5,759 nucleotides of DNA from a bacterium. Lineage in GTDB: Bacteria > UBP13 > UBA5359. A program made the translations under genes and the position numbers. The stretch spans positions 1 through 5,759 of the forward strand of contig JAQVUQ010000190.1 in NCBI GenBank assembly GCA_028699365.1. Reading direction: 5' to 3'. Below are positions 1-5,152 of the stretch, one piece after another; the first letter of the stretch is position 1, and every line of letters begins with the position of its first letter. The notes beneath the pieces are model-generated. The model was not told where the DNA came from. It searched no databases and worked only from the letters and a program-made list of their open reading frames with translations.

Positions 1-1118
1 TCATAAGTGCCGGTGCCCCTGACATGGGTGGAGTGCGCCACCACTCCCCAGGGATACTCTTTGAATCTCTCCCACTGAGCGGTGAAGTAATCACGCGTAT
101 GGTAACCTATCTCGTCGAGAACCTTGCCGTGCGTATAGGATATCTCGGTGATATGAGGCGCATAGATTATAAGCCTGCCGCCGTCGGCCACCACCGGTTC
201 CAGCTTGTACATACACTTCCCGCCGGTCCAGAGATCGTCGTACATGGCCGGAGCGCAGGACAGAACCGTATGATAAGGCTTATCCATGTAAGTGATGTGC
301 AGCTTGTCCGAGAGATCGGCCGCCGCCGACCAGGCCTCCTCCGGAGTCCCGTAATAGAGCCCGGCGGCATCGTCCCCCTTGACCACCAGGCAGAAGGCAC
401 TGCGCTCTACCGGCACATAGGAGACGGCCAGATCCACCACGGCACGCACCGGAGTGTATTTCTTACCGATAATCATGGGGTTGGTGATCAACGCTCCCAG
501 CCAGTGGAAGAAATCGATGATCTCCTGTCCGGCTATGCCGGGGAAGATGTACTTGTTGCCGCCGGAGAAGCCCACCACCTCATGCGGAAAGACCGGTCCC
601 ACGATCATCAGGTGATCGTAATCCATTACCATCTTGTTGACGGCGATGTTGACCGGCATTTTGAAGAGCCCGTTGCTTATCTCCTCTATCTTCTCTGCCG
701 GTATAGTACCCACCGTGATCAGCGCCGCAGGATCTTTCCAGAGGTGATTGAAGAACCTGGCTTTGGGATACTTCTCCCTGTGTTCATCGGCGGTGATGCC
801 TACCCGGTGGTAAATCTGTTCCATGGGCATGGGAGGATGCGTTCCCAGAGCCACCAGTATATCGAACGCAGCCGTTTTATCCGCCAGCAAGCCGTAAAGG
901 GCCTTGAACATCAGATCGATGGGCCCCGAGCGGGTATGGTCCGGTATGACCAGCAGCAGCTTCTTACCTTCAAGCCCGGCTCCGTCCAGAGCCCGGGCGG
1001 CTATATCGGTAACTTCGTTCTCAGTCAGAAACCGATCCGTATATCCGGCTCCGCAGATGCGCCCTGCGGGCGCAGTTGTTGGTTGTTGGTTGTTGGTTGT
1101 TGGTTTCAAGATTCCCAT
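1..1118 (-). CDS. larA: LarA-family nickel-pincer racemase/epimerase (DUF2088), partial at C-terminus
   Basis: This frame is open from ATG 1118 to the left edge (372 codons, no stop), so the last 50-60 residues expected for this family lie outside. LarA-type enzymes racemise or epimerise alpha-hydroxy acids in the cytoplasm using a nickel-pincer nucleotide bound to a lysine. The signature residues are visible: DHTR at 60-63, GTH with His94, then FPHEVVGFSGGNKYIFPG with His179 and Lys189, His205 in FFHWLG, and Lys301 in TGGK. The His-Lys-His spacing (10 and 16) equals that of Lactobacillus plantarum LarA (H174, K184, H200), so the enzyme should be active. The start is supported by AGAGGA at 1129-1124, five bases before the ATG. 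Codons 6-21 are made of a 7-bp tandem repeat plus a GC palindrome, and family-like sequence begins only near residue 23. It lies 154 bases behind the mannonate oxidoreductase gene, which suggests a sugar acid rather than lactate as substrate. The LarA family assignment is firm; the substrate is not known. Confidence 0.88.
   Translation of the reverse strand, partial: MGILKPTTNNQQPTTAPAGRICGAGYTDRFLTENEVTDIAARALDGAGLEGKKLLLVIPDHTRSGPIDLMFKALYGLLADKTAAFDILVALGTHPPMPMEQIYHRVGITADEHREKYPKARFFNHLWKDPAALITVGTIPAEKIEEISNGLFKMPVNIAVNKMVMDYDHLMIVGPVFPHEVVGFSGGNKYIFPGIAGQEIIDFFHWLGALITNPMIIGKKYTPVRAVVDLAVSYVPVERSAFCLVVKGDDAAGLYYGTPEEAWSAAADLSDKLHITYMDKPYHTVLSCAPAMYDDLWTGGKCMYKLEPVVADGGRLIIYAPHITEISYTHGKVLDEIGYHTRDYFTAQWERFKEYPWGVVAHSTHVRGTGTY
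1058..1074. repeat. GC-rich perfect inverted repeat in larA codons 15-21
   Basis: TGCGCCC and GGGCGCA form two 7-bp arms around a TGC spacer. The element lies inside the coding sequence and abuts the 7-bp tandem tract on its start-codon side. In the mRNA it would form a small stable hairpin about 45 bases after the start codon. The palindrome is directly visible; any regulatory effect is inference. Confidence 0.8.
1075..1105. repeat. 7-bp tandem repeat (TTGTTGG)4.4 inside larA 5' coding sequence
   Basis: On the plus strand TTGTTGG repeats perfectly four times from 1076, with partial units at both ends. Read on the minus strand it encodes the Pro/Thr/Asn/Gln-rich stretch PTTNNQQPT at residues 6-14. 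The unit length is not a multiple of three, so gain or loss of one copy shifts the frame of everything downstream. Confidence 0.92.
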
Positions 1119-1272
1119 GCATGTCCTCTCATAGTCAAGTTCTTCCGTGGGGTCAGGAGTTTACATTTAGCGTTCTGCTCAAAAAGGCTTAGACAACCTA
1201 TCTGCACTCCTGACTTCAGTTTACGCCCGAGCGTTCTCCTTCAGCCTTCAGACTTCAGTCTTCAGACTTGAT
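1119..1272. other. Intergenic region between uxuB-type gene and larA, with ribosome binding site and nested repeats
   Basis: No gene is visible here. It holds the larA ribosome binding site (AGAGGA on the minus strand, 1129-1124). GTCAGGAGT at 1152-1160 is matched by its reverse complement at 1206-1214, a 9-bp inverted repeat with a 45-base loop. An imperfect direct repeat has AGTTTAC followed by AGCGTTCT at 1158-1176 and again at 1218-1237. A 7-bp tandem tract lies next to the upstream stop. I see no convincing promoter and no stem followed by a T-run, so co-transcription of larA with the upstream gene remains possible. Confidence 0.6.
1239..1269. repeat. 7-bp tandem repeat (CTTCAGN)4 behind the uxuB-type stop codon
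   Basis: CTTCAG plus one variable base (C, A, T, A) occurs four times in a row at 1239-1266, followed by CTT. The tract ends three bases before the TAG stop complement of the dehydrogenase gene. The period of seven matches the tract inside larA, although the unit sequence differs. Confidence 0.85.
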
Positions 1273-2136
1273 CTACACTCCGCTGAAGGCTGAGAAACCG
1301 CCGTCTACCGGGACTACTATTCCGGTCACGAAGGCGGAAGCGTCCGATACCAGCCACAGCAGCGTGCCGCTGAGATCTTCCGGCTCTCCGAAACGTCCCA
1401 TGGGCGTATGGGCGATGATGGTGTTCCCCCTGGCGGTCAGATCGCCTGTCTTCTCCTCGGTGAGCAGGAACCTGTTCTGATCCGTCAGAAAGAAGCCGGG
1501 CGCTATGGCGTTGACGCGTATGCCTACCGGCGCCATATGGGTGGCCAGCCACTGGGTGAAGTTGGATATGGCCGCCTTGGCGGCGGAATAGGCTGGAATC
1601 TTGGTCAGCGGGCGAAAAGCGTTCATGGAAGAGATGTTGATGACGGCTCCGCTGCCCTGAGTCGCCATTACCTTTCCGAAAACCTGGGTCGGCAACAGCG
1701 TGCCCAGGAAGTTGAGGCTGAAGACGAACTGAACTCCCTGGGGATCGAGATCGAAGAAGGTCTTCAGTTCTTCGGCGGCGGAAGTCAAATCTTCCGGAAA
1801 GAGCTTCTCCCTGGAGGTGGTGGCCCGGGGATTGTTGCCGCCGGCGCCGTTGACCAGGACGTCTACGCGCCCGAAAGCCTTGACCACTTCGTCGCAGGCC
1901 TGCTGCAGGCTGTCGCGCTCCAGAACGTTGCACTCCAGGCCGATGGCCCTGCCGCCGTGTTCGCATATATGTGCGGCAGCCGCCTCAGCCGCGTCCTTCC
2001 TGAGATCCAGAATGGCGACTTTCATCCCCTGTTCGGCCAGATCGGCTGCCATGCACTGGCAGAGAACTCCGCCTCCGCCGGTGACCACAGCCACCCTGCC
2101 TCCGACATCGAACATATTATAGGTATCCTGACACAT
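1273..2136 (-). CDS. uxuB: SDR-family dehydrogenase, UxuB-type D-mannonate oxidoreductase
   Basis: A 287-residue short-chain dehydrogenase, probably interconverting D-fructuronate and D-mannonate with NAD(H) in cytoplasmic hexuronate catabolism. It shows the Rossmann nucleotide loop TGGGGVLC at 19-26, NGAGG at 96-100, and the catalytic set Ser170, Tyr183 and Lys187 (ISS and YSAAK). The C-terminal half contains APGFFLTDQNRFLL, HTPMGRFGEPEDL and VPVDGGFSAFSGV. I recognise these as typical of the Bacillus UxuB/YjmF group of SDRs, which is unrelated to the long-chain E. coli UxuB. The third glycine of the TGxxxGxG loop is cysteine (residue 26). The start at 2136 is chosen because AGGAG lies six bases ahead; an upstream in-frame ATG at 2166 would add ten residues but has no such site. 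A sigma70-like promoter lies about 90 bases upstream. SDR membership is certain; the exact substrate comes from family resemblance. Confidence 0.85.
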   Translation of the reverse strand: MCQDTYNMFDVGGRVAVVTGGGGVLCQCMAADLAEQGMKVAILDLRKDAAEAAAAHICEHGGRAIGLECNVLERDSLQQACDEVVKAFGRVDVLVNGAGGNNPRATTSREKLFPEDLTSAAEELKTFFDLDPQGVQFVFSLNFLGTLLPTQVFGKVMATQGSGAVINISSMNAFRPLTKIPAYSAAKAAISNFTQWLATHMAPVGIRVNAIAPGFFLTDQNRFLLTEEKTGDLTARGNTIIAHTPMGRFGEPEDLSGTLLWLVSDASAFVTGIVVPVDGGFSAFSGV

Positions 2137-2142
2137 AATAGT

Positions 2143-2147
2143 CTCCT
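2143..2147 (-). promoter_or_regulatory. Ribosome binding site deciding the uxuB start
   Basis: AGGAG on the minus strand, six bases before ATG 2136. It lies inside the coding part of the longer reading from ATG 2166 and therefore argues for the shorter protein. Confidence 0.75.
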
Positions 2148-2166
2148 CTCGTCTACATTGAAGCAA

Positions 2167-2194
2167 GAAGTCAGAAGCCCGGAGTCGGAATTCT
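2167..2194. repeat. Degenerate 7-bp tandem repeat (GAAGTCN-like) in uxuB leader
   Basis: Four consecutive heptamers, GAAGTCA, GAAGCCC, GGAGTCG and GAATTCT, share the consensus GAAGTCN. The consensus differs from the other two heptad tracts, but the period is the same. It falls in the predicted untranslated leader of the dehydrogenase mRNA. Confidence 0.55.
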
Positions 2195-2226
2195 GTACTC
2201 TCCCTGTCTGAATAATTGCCTGCTTA

Positions 2227-2256
2227 ATTATACTACGTCCCGGAAACTTTTGTAAA
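2227..2256 (-). promoter_or_regulatory. Predicted sigma70-type promoter for the uxuB-larA unit
   Basis: On the minus strand a TTTACA -35 box (2256-2251) is followed after 18 bases by a perfect TATAAT -10 box (2232-2227). Transcription would start near 2220 and leave a leader of about 84 bases before ATG 2136. It sits in an AT-rich gap behind the ribonuclease gene. No clear operator was found next to it. Confidence 0.7.
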
Positions 2257-2298
2257 TGACTTTAAAAAGATTTTGTTATGTCTCCGCAAGGATCCGTT

Positions 2299-2326
2299 GT
2301 AAGGGCGGTTCACGAACCGCCCTTAC
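2299..2326. repeat. 28-bp palindromic element overlapping the ribonuclease stop codon
   Basis: GTAAGGGCGGTTC and GAACCGCCCTTAC are perfect 13-bp arms around an AC spacer. The TAA stop of the beta-CASP gene (2325-2323) is part of one arm. I recognise the GGGCGGTTC/GAACCGCCC core as a dispersed palindromic type seen in many bacterial genomes. As RNA it would form a strong hairpin at the 3' end of the operon. No T-run follows directly (the nearest is about 25 bases on), so it is not a textbook intrinsic terminator, though it may stop or protect transcripts. Confidence 0.85.
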
Positions 2327-3711
2327 GCGAAACTCTCCCCGGCCACAGGTGTGAACACGCTTGCCGTACCCGCATCGGCAATACCGGCCGACAGGCTCTG
2401 CAGCGCCTCGGGATCACCATGCACCAGAAAGGCCCGGCGCAGGGAAGGGCCGATGCCCTTGACGAAACCGAGCAGATCGTTCCTGTCGGCGTGGGCGCTC
2501 AGCTCGTGCATGACGGATATCCGGGCTCTCACGGCATGTATCTCCCCAAGAACGGGCACCTGCCTCTCACCGTCGACCAGGCGTCTGGCCAGAGTATTCT
2601 CAGCCGCAAAGCCGGTGATCAGTACCAGGTTATCGGGATTACCTATACCGTGGCGCAGGTGATGGAGTATCCTGCCCCCCTCGCACATTCCCGAGGAAGC
2701 GATCACGATGCACGGCTTGCGGTAGCCGTTGAGCGCCCTGGATTCGGTTGCGCTCTTGACGTAGGTAAGGGTGCTGAAGCCGAACGGCTTTTCATGTGAG
2801 GATTTGATAAACCGCCTGGTCTCTTCATCATAGCATTCAGGGTGCTCGGAAAATATGGCCGTAACGTTCATGGCCAGCGGGCTGTCCACGAATACCGGTA
2901 TGTGAGGTATTCTGCCTTCCTTATGCAGGTGGTGGAGTATGTAGACCAGTTCCTGGGTCCGTCCTACGGCAAAGGCCGGCACGATCATACGACCACCGGT
3001 GCGGTATATCTCCTCGATGTGCAACCGCAGCGTCTCTTTGCTCTTATCTATCGACTCATGAACCCTGGAACCGTAAGTGCTCTCCAGAATAAGGTAGTCG
3101 ACATCTTTTACCTGGTAGGGATCGCGCAGGATGGGCATACCGGGACGACCCAGATCGCCGCTGAAACAAACGGATTTCCTGTCGCCGTCCGCTTCCACGC
3201 TGCAGACGATAATGGACGATCCCAGTATGTGGCCGGCATCATGAAAGACGGCGGTCATCCCGTGAACAGGATGAAATTTGCGGTCATAATCTATGCCGAC
3301 AAATCTGTCGAGACACGCAGCCACGTCGTCCGTATCGTAGAGCGGCTTTATCTCGGGAGCATCGGCGGAGAGAGCGGCGTTAAGATACCTGGCATGCTCC
3401 ATCTGCACATGGGCACTGTCGAACAGGATGGCTATGGCCAGATCCCTGGTGGCATGGGTGCAGTATATCTTGCCGGCGAAACCGGCCTTGATCAACGTGG
3501 GTATATTGCCGCAGTGATCAAGATGGGCGTGAGATAAAAGCAGGCAGTCTATCCGGTGTGGATCAAACGGAAAGCTGCTGTTGCGCTCCCGGGCCTCCTG
3601 CCGCCGTCCCTGATATAGGCCGCAATCCAGCAGCACCTTTTTATCGTTGAACGACAAGAGATGCATGGAACCGGTAACCGTTTGGGCCGCGCCGTGGAAT
3701 TGGAGTTGCAT
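2323..3711 (-). CDS. Beta-CASP metallo-beta-lactamase-fold ribonuclease
   Basis: A complete 462-residue protein of the CPSF73-like, TTHA0252-like family of zinc-dependent RNA endonucleases or exonucleases, expected in the cytoplasm. The metallo-beta-lactamase part shows GAAQTVTGS near the N-terminus, HAHLDH at 61-66, HDAGH at 157-161 and SGDLG with Asp186. Beta-CASP motif A is Glu210 in ESTYG. The beta-CASP insert has PAFAVGRTQEL (245-255), DSPLA and SSGMCEGGR. Motif B is His407 in SAHAD and motif C is His431 in HGD. Histidine at motif C is the state found in RNA-specific rather than DNA-specific members. All metal ligands appear intact. The start is supported by AGGGGAGG ending eight bases before the ATG. 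That site begins just past the toxin stop (18-base gap), so the gene is probably co-transcribed with the toxin-antitoxin pair. The stop is embedded in a palindrome. The natural substrate is unknown. Confidence 0.92.
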   Translation of the reverse strand: MQLQFHGAAQTVTGSMHLLSFNDKKVLLDCGLYQGRRQEARERNSSFPFDPHRIDCLLLSHAHLDHCGNIPTLIKAGFAGKIYCTHATRDLAIAILFDSAHVQMEHARYLNAALSADAPEIKPLYDTDDVAACLDRFVGIDYDRKFHPVHGMTAVFHDAGHILGSSIIVCSVEADGDRKSVCFSGDLGRPGMPILRDPYQVKDVDYLILESTYGSRVHESIDKSKETLRLHIEEIYRTGGRMIVPAFAVGRTQELVYILHHLHKEGRIPHIPVFVDSPLAMNVTAIFSEHPECYDEETRRFIKSSHEKPFGFSTLTYVKSATESRALNGYRKPCIVIASSGMCEGGRILHHLRHGIGNPDNLVLITGFAAENTLARRLVDGERQVPVLGEIHAVRARISVMHELSAHADRNDLLGFVKGIGPSLRRAFLVHGDPEALQSLSAGIADAGTASVFTPVAGESFA

Positions 3712-3729
3712 GGATTTACCCTCCCCTTT

Positions 3730-4131
3730 TCACTCACAAATCAGTTTTAAAAATTCAGCAGGACTGACTACAGCCACACCGGTACAGGCATGATCTGGGA
3801 AATGACGCATATTGCCGGTTACCAGCACAGCCTCGGCGGCAGCGGCAACTTCCAAAAATGGAAGATCATCAGTATCAGGGAGTTGAGTCATCAGAGGAAG
3901 GGCGGTTACAAAATCAGCACGGGAACGTATAAGGTTTAACACGGCCTCGACGTCTTGTGGAATGATCTTCAGTTCAGGTCTACGCAGCACGGTTTCATAC
4001 TCAGACAAAATGTAGTCATTGACACAGATAACAACGATATCTTCCAGCAGCAAGTCCAGTATCCGGCTGCATGTGCCCCGGGCAGTCATTGTACCGGAAA
4101 CGACAACATTGGTATCCAGAACAACGTTCAC
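3730..4131 (-). CDS. PIN-domain ribonuclease, putative type II toxin (COG1569-like)
   Basis: A 133-residue PIN-domain protein, predicted to be a magnesium-dependent RNase acting as the toxin of the adjacent pair. Acidic active-site candidates are Asp6 in LDTN, Glu44 in LSEYE and Asp88 in DTDDLPFLEVA. The usual fourth position, TGD in many PIN proteins, is TGN here (Asn107 in TGNMRHF). I recall that form as common in this subfamily, so it need not mean inactivity. The start is GTG rather than ATG and overlaps the antitoxin stop as GTGA. With only a weak upstream AAAGG, this points to translational coupling. The length is normal for the family. Toxin activity is inferred from family and arrangement; the sequence does not show the target RNA. 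Confidence 0.88.
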   Translation of the reverse strand: MNVVLDTNVVVSGTMTARGTCSRILDLLLEDIVVICVNDYILSEYETVLRRPELKIIPQDVEAVLNLIRSRADFVTALPLMTQLPDTDDLPFLEVAAAAEAVLVTGNMRHFPDHACTGVAVVSPAEFLKLICE

Positions 4132-4421
4132 TCGAGAGTGCGCCTTTCACGGCGGGCACCGGCAATAAGATCGTCGATCTGTTCCATTGTCATGCCGTCA
4201 AGGCCATCGGCTGCGGCCTTTCTTCTGATGCGACTCAGCGCTGTTTGAGCGCGGCTGCGACGAATGTTGAGAATTTCCTCCTCCACCATATCCGTCCCCA
4301 CCCTGGTCATTATAGCAAAGGGACGCCCATTGGCAGTGACTACAATCTCACCCACTGCATCCAATTCCCGGCGAAGCCTGGCCGTATTGCTTCTCAAATC
4401 TTTTATTGTGATGAATTTCAT
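4128..4421 (-). CDS. Phd/YefM-family antitoxin
   Basis: A 97-residue protein whose first half (TIKDLR, then GEIVVTANGRPFAIMTRV at about 24-41) matches the Phd/YefM fold, which binds operator DNA and places a C-terminal tail over the toxin. The C-terminal half is charged and helix-prone (RRSRAQTALSRIRRKAA, MTMEQIDDLIAGARRER), as expected for a toxin-neutralising segment. It precedes the PIN gene with a four-base overlap, the classical antitoxin-toxin order. The ATG at 4421 follows AGGTGGG at a six-base distance. A TTGACA-type promoter and a small inverted repeat around the ribosome binding site lie just upstream and are plausible sites for autorepression. Family assignment rests on motif recognition in a short protein. 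Confidence 0.83.
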   Translation of the reverse strand: MKFITIKDLRSNTARLRRELDAVGEIVVTANGRPFAIMTRVGTDMVEEEILNIRRSRAQTALSRIRRKAAADGLDGMTMEQIDDLIAGARRERRTLE

Positions 4422-4440
4422 AATAATCCCACCTATTATT
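4422..4440. promoter_or_regulatory. Possible operator or hairpin around the antitoxin ribosome binding site
   Basis: AATAAT and ATTATT are 6-bp inverted arms flanking a 7-base spacer that contains the antitoxin ribosome binding site. Such a site could bind the antitoxin dimer or mask the binding site in the mRNA. The symmetry is visible; the role is inference and the AT-rich arms could arise by chance. Confidence 0.4.
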
Positions 4441-4452
4441 TGGTGTATTTTG

Positions 4453-4482
4453 AGTGTACATTATTATGCCCCTTTATGTCAA
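4453..4482 (-). promoter_or_regulatory. Predicted promoter of the antitoxin-toxin-ribonuclease operon
   Basis: On the minus strand a perfect TTGACA (4482-4477) is followed after 18 bases by TACACT (4458-4453), a four-of-six match to the -10 consensus. The leader would be about 25-30 bases. TACAC recurs a few bases downstream. This is the only good promoter seen between the hydrolase remnant and the ribonuclease gene. Confidence 0.6.
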
Positions 4483-4527
4483 CAATTAATACTGGAAGAC
4501 AATTACTTATGCAGACCTACCATTTAC

Positions 4528-5139
4528 TCAATTCCACTGCGGCAGGGACATACCGCCTAATTCCTGCCTGACCAGGCGGCAGCGGTCGAAGTAATCCGGC
4601 AACAACTCCACCCCGAATTCCCTGATGAGATCCGCCACTTCCAGCCCCGGCTTAAAGCTGGTAATGACACACGTAGCTTCGTCTCTCATATCCTCTACCA
4701 GTATATCCCCGGAATACTTTGTACGCATTCGGTCTATCTTATCGAGGTTGCCGTCCATATGCACCACCCGCCGGTTGAGGTTGAGCACGGCCGTTGTATA
4801 CGGCAGAATATCGCTGGTCCGCCCCACTACGGCACCGGTGCAATCCAGAATGCGGTTTTTTGGATACCAGGTGCTGCCGGCCACGGCAAATCCGTAGCGC
4901 ACTGCCCAATGATCCAGCAGCCTCCCGGCAGGAAAAGCGGAGCAAAAGAGCAGCAGTTCCGTATTCTGCCGCCAGTAAAGCTCTCCCAACTCCGCATAGT
5001 TGATATCAAAGCATATAGCCGCCCCCACCCGGCCGAAATCGCAGGCAAACGAGCAGGGCCTGCTGCCGGGAGAGATGCCGCCGTCCAGTATCTCCTCCGC
5101 CATAGGCGTGGCTTTATCGTATATCCAGGCAGGCCTGCC
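4528..5139 (-). pseudogene. Nitrilase-superfamily carbon-nitrogen hydrolase, N-terminally truncated remnant
   Basis: The frame begins directly behind the oxidoreductase stop with GRPAWIYDKATPMAEEIL and runs about 200 residues to TGA 4530-4528. YDK holds the Lys of the nitrilase Glu-Lys-Cys triad. The Cys is residue 31 of the ATG-5103 reading (AAICFDINYAELGE). The tail VELLPDYFDRCRLVRQE resembles the C-terminus of nitrilase-like proteins found in sugar-metabolism clusters. The first 100-130 residues, including the catalytic Glu strand, are absent: upstream sequence in this frame is the oxidoreductase. The first ATG (5103) lies behind the catalytic Lys and has no ribosome binding site. The intact protein would hydrolyse an amide or nitrile. 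I infer a deletion remnant; the remaining coding sequence has no internal stop, so the event may be recent, or an assembly join could be to blame. Confidence 0.75.
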
Positions 5140-5152
5140 TCAAACCAGGCAG
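5125..5152. repeat. Palindrome and flanking direct repeats at the oxidoreductase/hydrolase junction
   Basis: AGGCAGGCCTGCCT at 5127-5140 is a perfect 14-bp palindrome that touches the oxidoreductase stop codon. CCAGGCAG occurs at 5125-5132 and again at 5145-5152, a perfect 8-bp direct repeat 20 bases apart. Short direct repeats and palindromes are typical of deletion end points. They sit exactly where the hydrolase loses its N-terminal half. Confidence 0.75.

Noticed and set aside
1075-1269. CRISPR-like repeat array
   Set aside because: The repeats are contiguous 7-mers without unique spacers, and no cas gene is present.
24-1271. Long plus-strand open frame of 415 codons
   Set aside because: It lies antisense to the larA homologue, whose minus-strand frame carries all LarA catalytic motifs with correct spacing. 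The plus-strand translation has no recognisable motif.
2137-2166. Start of the SDR at ATG 2166
   Set aside because: The extra ten residues would be encoded across the AGGAG ribosome binding site of ATG 2136 and do not resemble an SDR N-terminus.
1408-2211. Plus-strand open frame of 267 codons opposite the SDR gene
   Set aside because: The minus-strand frame has a complete SDR with catalytic Ser, Tyr and Lys. The antisense frame has no motif and is open because of codon bias.
2299-2326. Classical intrinsic terminator
   Set aside because: The hairpin is strong, but no T-run follows on either strand within the usual distance, so it is listed as a palindromic element instead.
2278-3537. Two plus-strand open frames opposite the ribonuclease gene
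   Set aside because: The minus-strand protein is an unmistakable beta-CASP enzyme from end to end, and the antisense frames show no domain.
5140-5142. Recoding of the TGA (for example selenocysteine or readthrough) to give an oxidoreductase-hydrolase fusion
   Set aside because: The oxidoreductase already ends at a normal place after its last helix, and the hydrolase would still lack about half of its fold. A deletion join explains the same frame more simply.
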